From NCBI GenBank assembly GCA_011317545.1, contig WUJK01000005.1:1922001-1986000 (forward strand): a stretch of 64,000 nt of DNA, in the 5' to 3' direction. The stretch comes from Coniella vitis (lineage: Eukaryota; Ascomycota; Sordariomycetes; Diaporthales; Schizoparmaceae). The position numbers were made by a program, and so were the translations under genes. Shown here one piece after another: positions 35,099 to 47,705 of the stretch. Below the pieces are notes generated by a model. The model had not been told where the DNA came from, did no database searches, and saw only the letters and a program-made list of their open reading frames with translations. Within the stretch, counting starts at the first letter, position 1; each line of letters starts with the position of its first letter.

Positions 35099-38000
35099 AT
35101 GTCAAGCCTGCAGTCCATCATGAACCTGGACGAGGTCCAACCCGGCACCTCGTCCTCCTCGTCCAGCCTGCTGGATAAAAAGGATAAGGACTCGCCAGCT
35201 CCCGCTTCCGGTTCCCGAGATCAAGATCCCCCATCCTCGACTCCATCCGGTCACGTCATTCGTCCTGGCCTTCAACACCAGCAGGCCTCGTCTGCTCTGC
35301 CGCTGCCCACCATCAGGCTCCCTGCCCTCGAGTCGGTCAACCTTAGCGCCGCCGCTGCCACCACCACCACCACCACCGCTACTACTCCCGGGCTTGTGCC
35401 TTCTTCGTCCTCGCCCTCGCCCCTGTCCTCATCTCCCTCCCTCGACTCCCGCCATCCACCCGTGGACCCTCACGGCAAGAGGCCGGCAGAGGCTAGCGCC
35501 ATCACGTCCGCTCCTGCCTTGAGCCGCCGGTCCCAATCGTCCCTGTCCTCGTCTCCATACATGATCTCGCAGCCTCCCAGCGACTACACCCTCGAACCAA
35601 TGGATCATCACGGCTACGGCTCTGCGGCAGCGTCCTCGTCCATGGGCGGCGCAGCTGGCTCCGGAGGCTATCCTCCCAACCATCCGCGAAGACCCATGGG
35701 AAGCCCCGGCCCAGACATCCCCATCAAGTTGACTCCCATTACCGGCAGGGTCAGCCGAGCCAAGAAGGGTGTGCCTGTCCATGTTTGTGAGACATGCAAC
35801 CCTCCAAAGGTATGGACGGCCTGCCCACAACAAGAATATGCATGATGGTTCACATTATAGGCTAACGAGTGCGCTCCCAGACGTTCACGAGGGCTGAACA
35901 CCTCAGGTGAGAAGAAGCGCCCCGGGACCCATGAAACCCATCAGGGTGACTGACCATTTGTGTGCGCGCACCTGTGTTTTCCCATGTAGACGGCACCAGC
36001 TTGGACATCAGCAACCTCGCTTTCCATGCAACCAATGCGACAAGGCATTCCACCGTCAAGATCTTTTGACGCGTCACCAACAACGACAGTAGGCACATAC
36101 CCTTGTCTAAAACTATCATCCTCTTCTTGCTTCTGAGGGTAGCTTTGAATGCTTGATGACTTGCTGTGACTAATCAAATCTCTAGTGAGCAAGAAGGAGA
36201 CAGAGCATCCGGGAGTGGCGACCGCCGCGGATCAGCAGGCTCGGTCACTTCGGGCATGGAACGCTCAAGCCTGCACGGCGTACATTCCCCCATCGCATAT
36301 ACGCCTCCAAACCAATCTCATGGAGCATCGTCGCGCGTGTCTTCATCGGCACCTGGAACACCACCCACAGGAGGCACCTCAAATCGCGCAATGTCCCCAC
36401 CCTCTGGAAGCCATGGGGAGGAAGGATATACTCTGGTACCAGGGCCCCAGCACAGGTTTCATCTAACAGGCAGCGTGGAATCTTCTCCAGAAGCACCCTG
36501 GGACCATCACTTCTTCACACCACGAAAGGCAGCTTTTGGCCTAGACCACTCGGCGCTATCAGCGCTTCCCGATTTGCTTCCCCCCAACGACTTATCCCCA
36601 TGGACGAGTGATGCTGAGAATTCTTCGGATCAGCCTCGAAGCATAAAGCCGCCTCTGGACTGGCCGCAGAGTGCTCAGATGGTGCCACCATTCATCCCTG
36701 GTGGCAGATGCGAGGTTCCCACCCCGGGAGGGCTCGTGGACATGGCGCCGCCCACCTACTATGTCTCGGCGCCCTACCATGACTCGACCCATCTTGTTGG
36801 CATGCCTTCGAGCTACATCTCCTCTGTAGGCAATCCTCTCATGAACGGGTTTGCTGACGAGCACACTCAATCGCTGCTGGATCCCGCCATCGCCATGCCA
36901 CCTGCGCTTCAGCAGCGAGTCTCAGTGCGTAGCCAAACTCCTGCAAGTTCTCTATCGACGTCGGGGCACATGGCTGACATGTTGGTCACGCCAGCTCCTC
37001 TATCACATAGGATAGACTCGATGGTTCAAGTACGGCAAAAGGAGATGCATATTCACGGCGATGAGATGGACGTATCGATGAATTTTGCCCCTGGGGATAG
37101 CAGCCCCCACTGGATTGACGACCATTCAGATGGTGCTAGACCTATGGGCAAAGTAGGCTTGCCTCAGCTTTGTGGATATCCCGTTGGAGGCACCACGGAT
37201 TCAGCAAGTCTGTCGCGCGCCATACGCAACGCCATTCCGTCGTACCTCAATGTTTATTGGGAACGGTTTCATGTCTTGTATCCCATCATTCACCGAAGTG
37301 GCTTTCAAGATGAACAAGTTTTGCGTTGTGCCATGGCGGCAGTTGCAACGCAGTATCTGGCTGGAAAGGAAGACCGCATACGAGGAAATCAGCTGCATGA
37401 ATTTGCCTGGCAGGAGGCGAAGCGGGTGAGTTTTGAAGCCCCTACTTTGATGGTCGTTCGCCTTTGTTGAGTCTTGTTCCGCCACTAACCCTCAAGTACA
37501 GCAACCGCACCGTAATCTGCAAGTCATGCAAGCGATCTTCTTGTGCGAGTACTTTGCTCGCTTTCGAGGCCGCAAAGCGGCGGTGCGGCCCTCGAAGCAA
37601 TTTGCTGACCTCTTCTCGAGAGTAAGTGGTTCGGAGTCTCTTGTGTCCTCGATGGTACCAGAATGCGACCGCAACTCGCCTGGTCATATATCGCAGTCTG
37701 GTTCTTCTTTTCCTGCCTGGTCATCTCAGTCTTCTGAACCCTTTTCCGCATCTTCACCCGCCGACCACATCAGCAGCCAGGAACCTGCTTCATTTTTCTT
37801 GCATGACGGATCAGTTTCTCCTCAGCAACTCCTTTCTTCTGTTTCTCCGGTCTATGACCCGCGTATGCATTCTTACAACAGTTCTTTTCTTGATGACGCT
37901 GTGTTTTCCTATTCGTCAGAGATCCATGAGCAGTCATACTCAGATATCATTTCTCCGCAGGTATTGGACCAAAACCCAACTTTGTACGATTCGGCAATCT

Positions 38001-39220
38001 CCTTCAACGCCGCGAGCTTTGGGGACCATCAACAGCAGCACGAGATGCGTGTCACCAATGAGCAGCGGTGGCGTGCCTGGCTCGAGGCAGAAGGCCGTCG
38101 TCGACTACTAGCCGCATGTTTCAACCTAGATGGTCATGCAGCCGTATTCTACCAGCAGCCTCGAGCGAGAGAGAATATCGACCCAGTCACCATTCCGTTG
38201 ATGGGCCCTAGTGAGCCTCTTTGGGCTGCCAGCACAGCAGACGAATGGGCTGCCTTGCTTGATACCAACCCTAGCATGGGTCATGCGCAATTTCTTCCTC
38301 ATCTTGACACCATACTGCCCCAGGATATCCCCAATTTCGATTTGGTCGACCAAGCTTCGATTCTTAACGCTGCGGCGCTCGCGCTACCTCGTCGCTATAT
38401 GCCACGCTCGACTTCCGACCATAACGACGGACAAGTGCCGACTTCGCCCGACGACCTGTGCACGCCCATCGCTACATCATTTGCAACACAGCCGCTCAAT
38501 CGCCTCGGTGCAGACGACCGACTCACCCTTCTGTTTTCTCAGTGCATCTTTCCTTACCTTCCTGCGGCGACAGCAGATGTATACGCAGCACTTCACCACA
38601 CGCCCTTGCAGGACCTGCTTGCGGTCAGTGGCGACAGTTGGGTGTTTAGTCAGAAAGTGCTTGGGGCACCTACATTCGTCGAGCACCAGAAGCGTCTTAA
38701 GGTCTGGGCTGATGGTCGCTCCATGGCATCGCCTACTTCGGCGCAACCAACTTCTCCGATCAACAATAGCCTCCAAGGGATGTCGTCCGCCAAAGCGGCT
38801 GTACATGCTGCCCGGGCACTGTTGGTGTTTCTAGATCGGGGAGTCGACGCTTCCGGAGGTGTGTCACCACAGCCGAGCTGCATCTCCAATTATTGGGCCA
38901 TGTACGTGTGTGTATTGATTATATGGGCCTTTGGACACCAAGCTGGAAAATCATCTTTTTCGGGTAACACTACTTCGCCTACAACCAAGTTCAGCCCACT
39001 GAGCGAGGATGAAGCTGTGAGTTGGCTGCAACTGCTTGCACAGTTTGAGCAGCCTGAGCAGCTTTCGCGGGTCAGACAGCGCAGAGAAGCAAGTGCTGCT
39101 ATTGTGTCAATGGTCAGACAGCGTCTTGAGGCCGACTGCATGGGCAGAAGTAGCCTCTTCGTGGACGCAGTGGGAGTTATGAAGAAATTGGAGGAAAATG
39201 TCAATTGGAGGTGGTTCTGA
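35099..39220 (+). CDS. C2H2 zinc-finger / Fungal_trans transcription factor, 1264 aa, five exons
   Basis: Exons are 35099-35809, 35881-35906 (26 nt), 35990-36088, 36186-37425 and 37502-39220, in phase throughout. The start ATG sits in a good context (GCCGCCATG); a longer open frame upstream lacks an ATG. Two tandem C2H2 fingers occupy residues 230-279. The first is C-x2-C-x14-H-x3-H with the helix RAEHLRRH. The second is canonical C-x2-C-x12-H-x3-H with RQDLLTRH. This pair resembles Adr1/AmdX-type regulators. The fungal-specific regulatory domain (Fungal_trans) begins near RNAIPSYLNVYWERFH and continues over the last intron into QVMQAIFLCEYFARFRGRK. The N-terminus and the region between fingers and regulatory domain are Ser/Pro-rich and disordered. 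It acts in the nucleus; the target genes cannot be inferred. A GTAAGT...CAG segment at 37622-37696 (75 nt, in phase) could be a further, optional intron, shortening the protein by 25 aa. Confidence 0.9.
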
Positions 39221-40724
39221 TTTACTTTCGTTCCTTTCTTTTTTCTCTTTTTCTTTTGCCATCTATTGTTTCTTTTCATTCGTTTCTTTCTGCTGTCATT
39301 CCGTTTGACTCATGCTTTGGTGTCAATCTTTTCAATCACCTTGTAACTCTATCATTTCCTTGCGGCATTCCCATGTCAGGATTTCATGGATCAAGTATCT
39401 TTTTGGCTTTGCTTTTTTTTTTTTTCCGATTGGATTTGGGATGATTGAACGATTGCATGGTACAAAGATTGATGGATACAAAGATTTGTTGATGGGGCAA
39501 TGCGTTGACAGATGAACAACGACCGTGTACGATACAAGAGTTGCATGCTGCATTTGCTTGGCATGATAGGTTTCAAAAGGGTCATGCGAGATGTGTTATG
39601 TGTGAGTCTATACTGGGGCGATAGATATACTGCATGGGGAACAGAAGGACATTCCGGGTCTGTAACACCATCTTTCTCTTTAGCTCTTTTCGCTTGGTAC
39701 AATTTAGTTTTTTTTTTCTTCAGTCATCCTGTTGCTGGTATATGGACAAGGATGTGCTTCCATGTGTCACTGCACATGCCAAAACAGTAAAACTAATCGT
39801 AACAGGAAAGGAACTTCAACGGTGGTAGTCGGTCCTACCGGTTACAATTTAAGCATTCTAAGCGCCACTAGTCGTTCGGAAGTTCCCTAGCAGATGTGAT
39901 CCGCCTCCACTATCGGAGTATAAACACGGGCACTAGCCAGCTAGTTGTTGTTTGTTGCCTCTGGACTCTTGCGTGCTCAGCAGTTCTGTTCAGCTTGTTA
40001 ACATTCGTATGTACACTATGTTATGTGTTGGGGCGTGTAATATACCAAAAATGTTCTTCAGCCGCCACTCACCTACTCTACTCTACATAGTGCCCCATGG
40101 CTCTGGAGCGTGCCGACCTGGAACCGAAGCGTTGAGGTTATATACACATGTGGCGTTTATTAGCGCTGCATTGTGACGTTGGTGAACGGCGGGGAGAGGG
40201 TGTGCGGATGAGCCTGGACCTCATGCCCTCATTTTCTCTCGGAGGGAGGAAAGGGGAGAAATCATGCAAGAAAGGAAGAGGGATATTGAATAGAGACCGG
40301 GGGGGGGGGGTGAGAGAGGTTCCTTGGATGTACGCAAGTCATTGTGTGAAGGCTGCAGAGGAGAGGTTTTGGGAGTTCGCTCCAGCGGCATGGAATACTT
40401 GACCAGACGATACTTTTTCTTTTCTTTTTCTTTTTTTCCCCTCCCCGGCACCACCACTATACTTGGTAGATTCAAGTTGGCTTGGTTTGGGTAGACTTGA
40501 GTTTACGACGAAATTGACTCAGAATATATGCAATAAATAAAAGCAGATTCACTACTATCCGCCGTTAGATGAATCTGAAGCGTTTAATATATATATATAA
40601 AGAAAAGGCATCGCGTCTCTTCAAACATTCTCATGTGGAGTATTCCCGATATTAAAGACTAAATTCTCTTTCTATAGTGCCTTGGATCATCTATACTTTT
40701 TGGCTTCATGCCATGGCCGTGGCC
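39221..40724. other. Convergent intergenic region
   Basis: This region lies between the 3' ends of the C2H2 regulator (+) and the rhodopsin-like gene (-). It contains T-rich tracts (39240-39280, 39411-39425), a G10 run near 40300 and a short (TA)n run near 40589-40598. I found no supported open frame. Confidence 0.6.
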
Positions 40725-42641
40725 TCATCTGCGCTTCTCCTCGACAGCCCACTCCACCTCCACGGTCTTGTTAATCTCCAGAATAGGATGCTCGTCGCTC
40801 TCCCGCCGCGAGTGGTGCTGTGAAGTGCCTCCATTGCCACCGCCCCCCACCACCACCCCATGCGTCCTCGCATCCATAGCCTCCAGTTCCGGCGTCGAGC
40901 GGCCGGCGCTGATGACCGTTGTCAACTGGCTCTGCATCATCGAGTCCTGGTGCGGGTGCTGTAGTACCACACCGCCCAGTTCAATGTCCTCCTCCTCCTC
41001 CTCCAGTACTCGTCGTCCTCCTCCTCCACTTCCGCCCAGCGCGCTCGTGGCCGTGTGGCCCCTCGTCGACGACTTGTCGTCGTCCTCGGTCGTGTCGAAG
41101 CGGCTCCATCCGCTCTTGCTCTGCCCTCCGGGCGTGCCACTATTGAAGGAGCGACCTGCGCCGCCGCCGTGGCCGCCGCCACCACCACCACCACCGCCGA
41201 TGGTGATGAGGCCTGGCGTGCCGCGGCTGCCCCCTCGGCGGCCTCTGCCGTAACTCGATGAGCCCAAGGAGGAAGGCATGACGGATTTGATGAGCGGGCG
41301 AACGACGGGACCCTGGTTGGTTGCGAGAGAGAGAGAGTTAGCGAGAGTTAGCGAGAGTTAGCGGCCTTGAAGGCGGGTATATATACTCGGTTGAAGATTA
41401 GGGGGGAAGAAACAGCAACGAGATGGAAGAAGAAAAGAAGGAGAGAAAAGAAAGAGAGAAAAAAACAGAGAGAGGAATTTTGGATTAGTTTGAGGCAATG
41501 TAGTATAGCTTTCAAAGAGAAACGTAAAGTAGCCACAAAGAAGTCACAAAAAAAAAGATAAAACAAAACAAAACACACATACCAAAGTCGGCAGCGAAGA
41601 CGAAATAATGCCACTGCTAATCTCGACAATATTCCAAGCACACGGGATTGCCAGCGAATACGGAATGTCCTTTTTCGTATAGGCCAGGTAAATCACAAAG
41701 CGATAGATGGACGTGAAGACGACATAGCTCCCCAGCATAAAGATGACGACCAAGAAGGCCTTCTGCGTCCTGTTCGTCTTGAGGCGCAGAATGTGCGGCA
41801 GCGGGAAGCACAGAATGACAATGTCGCAGAGGATGCTGGGAATCGAAATGCACAGCTGGGCGAGGAAAATGTCAATGCAGTAGCCCGCAACCCACGGCTC
41901 CCAGATCTTGTTGCGGGGCAGACACTGGAAGGAGGCGGCAAAGATGCAGGCGATGTTCCACGCCGTCGAAATGCAGCCGCACACAATGCCCCATTTGCGG
42001 ATCGAGGGGAGGGGGAAGATGCGGAAGTAGAGGAAGAGGAGGGAGATTTTGTAGAGGTTGACGGCGGTTGTGTAGACGACTTCTGCTCCGACGACGGTCT
42101 GTGGTTTGGTGGTTTTTTTTTTCTTTTTTAGTATTTGACTTGTATGTGAAATTCGATGCAAAGAAGTGAAAGAAAACACGAGTATTTTCTGTAGCTGATG
42201 TTTTTTTTTTTTGTTTCTCTGTGTCTATCCGGAAAAGGGAACTGTTTGCTTTATACTGCCTTCACGGTTGAAGAGTGTACCGACCTTGTTCAGCTTCATG
42301 AGTTCCTCTATGGTAAGAAGGCCAGAGTGCAAGCCAAGGCCCTGACTTATCATGACCATATTGAACGCGAGATTCCCCCCAAGGAGGACAATCGAGGCCA
42401 CAATGAGCCAGTCATCGACGCCGTAGGGGGCGTTCTGCCTGTGTCTGGCGAGAAAGCGGAGGCCCACGATGAAGACAGCGAGGACGGTGAAGACGATGCT
42501 GAGGTTGCGTGTTTCGGGGCGCAAGTCCTGAGAGAGATTCTGCGTCTCTGCATAGCCTTGCAGTTCTCTCAGGTACGCTCTCTCGGCTTCTGAAAGACTC
42601 GTGTCGTTCACGGGGTAGTAGGCCGGAGTGAAGCTGACCAT
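40725..42641 (-). CDS. Fungal rhodopsin-like seven-helix membrane protein, 486 aa, three exons
   Basis: Exons on the minus strand are 42641-42285, 42098-41583 and 41312-40725; all junctions are phase 0. The N-terminal 290 residues contain about seven hydrophobic helices in the arrangement of the fungal rhodopsin-like domain (Pfam Fung_rhodopsin, often called PTH11-related). Typical signs are RPETRNLSIVF, the DDW motif (YGVDDWLIVAS), LYKISLLFLYFRIFP and WNIVEISSGIISSSLPTL. No CFEM domain precedes it. There is no retinal-binding Lys motif that I can recognise, so the name describes the fold only. The 195-residue cytoplasmic tail is low in complexity, with a nine-Gly run, an EEEEED acidic stretch and many Ser. 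Members of this family are thought to sense extracellular cues in pathogenic and saprophytic fungi; the ligand is unknown. Introns are long for the species (186 and 270 nt). Confidence 0.88.
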
Positions 42642-43456
42642 GGTAGCGGCGGGTGGCTCATCAAGGGAGCCCGCGAGATGGACACTCGAGGTTGTGTCCG
42701 AGGCTTGATCGTCGTCGGGGAGGAAGAAGAAGAAGAAGAAGCGGCCGCTTTAAGAGTGCGTTTCACCTAGGCGCAGTAGACGTAGTCGTACATGTAGCCC
42801 TTGTGGGTGATTCTCGTTGTATTGTATTGCAATGTACGCAACAGGGCATCAAGGAGAAAACATCAAGGACAAAATCTACGAGGGTGTGGGGAGGATGAAA
42901 ACAAGGTTTGATGCAAGGGTGAAGTGCGATGGAGTGGAGGGGGCGGGCGCGCGCTGAAGAACAAGTCTTTCTCCTTGACGAATAACAAAGCAGAGTCGCA
43001 TCCAAGGAGAATTGCAAATGACTAGGAGAATAAGGACGCCGAAAGAAGAAAAGCATGTGGCGAGCAAGGTATCAGATCTGGCTCGACGCTCTTGATCGGT
43101 CGGCATGCGCGCGGGCGACCCGGGCAGCTGGGGCCCTGGCACGCTTCAGAGTTTATTCTATGCTGTGGCACTTCAGCAGCATCTATATGTAATAGTATGC
43201 ATGCGATGTGATCTCAAGATGGGGGTGTCTACGAAAATCCGCAAGCCCAGTCCAGTAGTCGACTCGGGGCTGCGGACAAGGGAAGAGGGTGGTGGGATTG
43301 AAACGCCTGAAATTGGACCCGGCGACTACGATGCATGTATATATACTCACGAAATGGGTGTGTACATGACTACATCCATGCGAACAGTATACATAGTATG
43401 CATGCCAATCTGGTGAAGCAGAAGCAATAGTGTTGCAGCACCCAGCACCCAGCACC

Positions 43457-43504
43457 CAGCAGCAGCAGCAGCAGCAGCAGCAGGAGGAGGAGGAGGAGGA
43501 GGAG
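43457..43504. repeat. Compound (CAG)9(GAG)7 microsatellite
   Basis: Nine CAG units pass directly into seven GAG units. Three copies of CACCCAG precede them. Confidence 0.95.
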
Positions 43505-44151
43505 GCAGATGGAGGCAGAGCGGCATGGCGAGTTCCCCTTAACAGCCACTGGGCTCATTTCGACGTCTGGGTAGCATGCAGAGGAAGCTGATCAATTTCC
43601 CAGCCTGACGGTTGACCCTTGCTGTATCACTTTTTCACTCTGCTCATCCTTTTGTCTCGATGGTTCGTCATGCTACGGGGGGGACTGGGCTCGCTCGGCT
43701 CAACCTTTCTTTTGCTGGAGCACCAAACCCTCGGAGCGTTGGTCACCGAGCCTGGTTTCAGAGACCGCTGGGGCCATCATACTAGAGCACTCTGTATGAT
43801 CCGTGGCATGGTATACTGTGTATATAGATGTCCGCATCGAGTGTCAAGCAACAGATCTGCACGGCGGGATCCCTCTCGAGCAAGCGCTCCAACGTGGTCC
43901 TGCTAGAGAAAAAGGGCAAGCCTCCCGCATCCCGCCTCCACATCAGAAGCAACGCTGGCCAAGGGCCGCCGCGTGAGAGATTCCGGCTCCACCATCTGGC
44001 GCGTTCCGGTGGCCAGTGGGGATGAAGCGAGCCACGGGCCCCTCTCCCCGACCTGTCAGGCCCGTCTCTGCCTCGGTCTGGGACTCGACGCAAGAGACCG
44101 TTGGATTTGGCACCATTTCCACGCGTCTGACTAGCTCCCCTCGTCTGCTTT

Positions 44152-44207
44152 CTGGTTCTGGCCCTGGTTCTGGTTGTGGTTCTGGTTCTGGTTCTGGTTC
44201 TGGTCTG
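44152..44207. repeat. Imperfect GGTTCT hexamer array
   Basis: About nine units of CTGGTT and close variants lie in tandem, roughly 0.5 kb upstream of the hydrolase ATG. The position allows a promoter or leader role, but simple slippage is enough to explain it. Confidence 0.85.
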
Positions 44208-44727
44208 GCTCGGCTCGGATCCCTCATCTGCAGGTTATAGGAGACGACGCAGGTCCGTAAGAGCAATCTTTTGCATGTCCATTGCAAAGTGATCAGGCCC
44301 CCGCCGTGTTGTGGGCGATCTCTTTACTCTCTTCAGGAAAGACGGCCGTCTCCGCAAGGTGCTGGGGGGTGAGAGGCCACGCGGGAAATAAATAGCAAAG
44401 AAACATATCAAATAAGCGAAGAGGTACCAGCCAATGTGCATATTCGCTTCGTTATCCCAGAAGGACAAGAGAAGAAGAAAAAATCATTCATCAGCCAGAA
44501 GAATACTGCTTTTCCATACTGAGACACGCCACGCTCCTGCGCTGATCCAATTCTGCCTCCTTCACACGCTGTAAGTCCATCTTTGCGCCTCGCTTCACCT
44601 TCCTTTGGTCCATTCCACGGGGGGGTGGGCAATCTATCAACCTTGAAAGTTCGTCGAGCCTTTCATCTACTCGGTACATGTAGTAACAATATTGCATGCA
44701 CAGTACATAGACAAAAGCAAGTACACC

Positions 44728-45856
44728 ATGTCCACCACCAAGCCCACCATCATCATTGTCCCCGGCGCGTGGCAGAAGCCCGCCGCCTTCGCCAGCATAG
44801 TCGACAAACTGCAGCAGGCTGGCTACCCAACCGTCCTCGTGCCGCTGCCAAGCGTGGGCGGCGTAGCGCCCATCGGCCTCAGCGACGACATTGACGAGGT
44901 CCGCAAGGTCCTGCGCCCGCTGGTCGAGGAGCAGAGCAAAGAAGTTGTGCTCATCGGCCACTCGGCCGGTGGCATCTCGGCCAGTGGCGCCGTCGAGGGC
45001 CTCGACGCTGCCAGCCGGGCCAAGGCTGGCAAGCAAGGCGGCGTGCTCAAGGTTGTGTTCTTGGCTGCCTTTGTCGTTCCCAAGGGCCAGAGTCTGTTGG
45101 GTATGTTAGGAGGAAACCCTCTGCCGTGGATGGTAGTCGAGGTAAGCAGGCGTGCCTTTTTTTTCTTCTTTTTTTTTCTTTCTCTTTTTTTGTGTTGCAT
45201 TCTTTTCTCGTCATCCCCCCCCCCGGGAATCCACAACAGAAAAAGAAGCAATTCTCTTACGAAGGCGTACTTCATCACACCCTTGTGCTCCATACTTCCT
45301 TCTTCTCCGCTTCCACATTCCTTTCCACTCTTTCTGTCCCCCGCTACCGGCTGTCGCACCTTGAGACTCTTGACCTGAGACTTGAACCGCTCTCTCTTTC
45401 TCTCGCCTATTCGCTGCGACTCCCCATGAGCCAGCACCATACCATACACAATTCACTCCTCAAAAAAAGATACACACACCACAGCTCGCTCACATTCTCT
45501 CCTAATTTTCTCTTTGCGCGATAATCTAGGCCGACCGGGTCAGCGGCAACCCCGACATGGTGCCCCAAGTCGCCTATGCCGACCTCGCGCCCGACGAGCA
45601 AGCCAGATGGACGCGCGAAATGACCTACACCTCGGCCGCGCTGTTTGCCTCCCCGGCCGCCTACGAGCCCTGGGCGCACGGCATCCCCTGCGCCTACATC
45701 CACACGCTCGAGGACCGCGCGCTGCCGTACCCTGTGCAGCAGGCCATGGCGCCGCAGCTGGGCCCGGATGCCAAAACAGTGGCGCTCAAGGCGTCGCATT
45801 GTCCACACCTGAGCATGCCTGATGAGCTTGTGAGGGCTATCGAGTCGGTTCTGTGA
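44728..45856 (+). CDS. Small alpha/beta hydrolase (esterase-like), 246 aa, two exons
   Basis: Exons are 44728-45141 and 45530-45856, both phase 0. The protein has the layout of the small single-domain alpha/beta hydrolases. It has an early strand TIIIVPGAW that supplies the oxyanion loop, the nucleophile elbow GHSAGG with Ser79, a probable acid Asp200 (HTLEDRALP) and the catalytic His228 in SHCPHLS. Length and motifs resemble methylesterase/salicylate-esterase-like proteins, but the substrate cannot be deduced. There is no signal peptide, so it is probably cytosolic. The intron is 388 nt, much longer than usual, with long T and C runs near its start. The ATG follows GTACACC, and a TTG-initiated extension of 12 codons is unlikely to be used. 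Divergent neighbour: the rhodopsin-like gene. Confidence 0.9.
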
Positions 45857-46002
45857 GGGTAGGTCAGAGAAGGAAAAGAAAAGAAGAAAACCAGTCGGGG
45901 TTTTCGGGGAGTGAGTAGTGTTGTTTTGGTTTGGCCATTTCGCAAAAGAAGATCCATTTTGGAAACACATGGATGATGTTGGTTGGCTGGTCGATTCTAC
46001 CT

Positions 46003-46041
<39 letters not shown>

Positions 46042-47705
46042 GAGACACCTATCCTAGTTACATATATTTTGAAGCCAATCCTGGGGATCCCCAACTAGGG
46101 AATACTATCAAAGAAGTGGTTGCCCGCGTCATGTTCTCTCAGGAAGTCTACAGTATAAACAATGTGTTTGTTTTTCGATTGATTAGCAATCATTCGAGTA
46201 GATAGATCCCTCACGGTCTGTTAACCACAACCCTCTCCTCTCGCCCAGCCCACGCGCTATCCAAAACCTCGGAACTTTGCAGACTCTTGAAGCGGTCAAG
46301 ACAGCCAATCCTCAATCCCTTCAATGTGTGTAGTCGCTTCCTGGAACAGACAGACACAGACTAGCTTGACTGGGACTGACATCCTTAGCCACAGCCTGTC
46401 AGCATATTGTGGCAAGAATATACTTATAGTACATACATAGTACACCTATAAGATAAGGTCAATCGACTAGCTGGTAGCGTTCACACTGCCAAGACAATCC
46501 TCGGCACGTCATGATTGGTCTAGTCTTTTTGATAGATAGCCTCCCCTAATCTTTGGTTGTTTTTTTTTTAGGAAAGAAAAAAAGGGTCTTTATTGAGTAA
46601 GGCCTGTTCATAATTCTGCAACCTACTGATCCACGAAACGGCAAACGCGAAACAAAGATTGACAAAACATCAAGTACGAGCCTCAACGCCGTACGCCTCC
46701 CACCCCGACCCCTGGAATTTGCCATCCCACTATACATACATACTTGGGACAAGCCGTATGGGATCTACACTATTGGACAGGCTGCTATTACTTCACGAAA
46801 TGTCACTTCATGAGGGTGTTCACATATAGCCTACAGAGCAGCTGCAGGTTGAGTCCTCCCCGGACCGATGACTATCGATACATACGCATATATTAGAAGG
46901 TACTATGTACATCGCCTGGTAAAATGAGGCTGCTTTGGGTTGCAAATCAAGGCCGAATTCAGCTTAGCATAACTTGTTACGGTTACATTCCGGGCGAGAC
47001 CATAGGATGAGCTGTTACCTAAAAAGGGATTTGCAAGGGACACTACTATGTAGATGGGGCAAGATTATTGGCATCACCGGGTGTTCGGCGTCACGGCACG
47101 GCAACATCACCTTGCGGAGATATAGTTGGAAAAATCTGGAACTATTCCTCAAAACCCTTGCAACAACTAGAAGAGAAAGGATCATATAGTACAGCCAAAA
47201 AAAGGACAGCAAAGAGCAACAGAGGACTAGGAGAACAAGCCTTTATACATACAGATGAGCGAGCTGTTGTTTGAAACTAAATGTAATGAACTACGACAGT
47301 TCGTTTGTACCTGCAACACAAACCCACAATCCCCCCCTCCCCCCAAAATACCGCTCCTCCGTGCCCCTTTTCTGAATTTGCAAGCACTATTCATTCCGCC
47401 TTGTATACACATGAGCTGTCAAAAGAAGAGTAATGGATCTCGCTTCATATTTAGGCATTACCATAAGAGAAATTAGCGGTACCTAACTAGCAAAGGAAAT
47501 ACAGCAATGAAACGATGCGGATAAAAAAGAGAAAACAACGGAGAATGGGTATTCGAGATATCCTGCCTGGATGCACGGGTGCAACAGAGGCGACAAGGGA
47601 AATCGTAAAGCATCAACGAAACTAGAAGCGAAGCGAGCGTGCGTCTATCGCTGGCGAGGTACGAGCAAGTGCCGGACAGCGCAAAGTCAATAGTGCACGC
47701 AGGGC
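45857..47705. other. Convergent intergenic region
   Basis: This is the 3' flank of the hydrolase (+) and of the Crp1-like gene (-). It contains a T37 run and copies of the GTAC-type palindrome near 46426-46447 and 46899-46912. No open frame is supportable. Confidence 0.6.
46004..46040. repeat. Homopolymer T37
   Basis: Thirty-seven consecutive T residues lie about 150 bases after the hydrolase stop codon. On the minus strand this is a poly(A) tract. I could not recognise flanking target duplications. Confidence 0.9.

Larger units (their letters stand above)
42642..44727. other. Divergent intergenic region with several simple repeats
   Basis: This region lies between the rhodopsin-like gene (-) and the alpha/beta hydrolase (+). 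It holds a (CAG)9(GAG)7 array and a GGTTCT hexamer array but no supported gene. Open frames around 43.9-44.3 kb run through the repeat and have biased, meaningless translations. Confidence 0.55.

Noticed and set aside
43943..44287. Frames with alternating Pro-Glu or Ser-Gly dipeptides
   Set aside because: These are translations of the GGTTCT hexamer array, not proteins.
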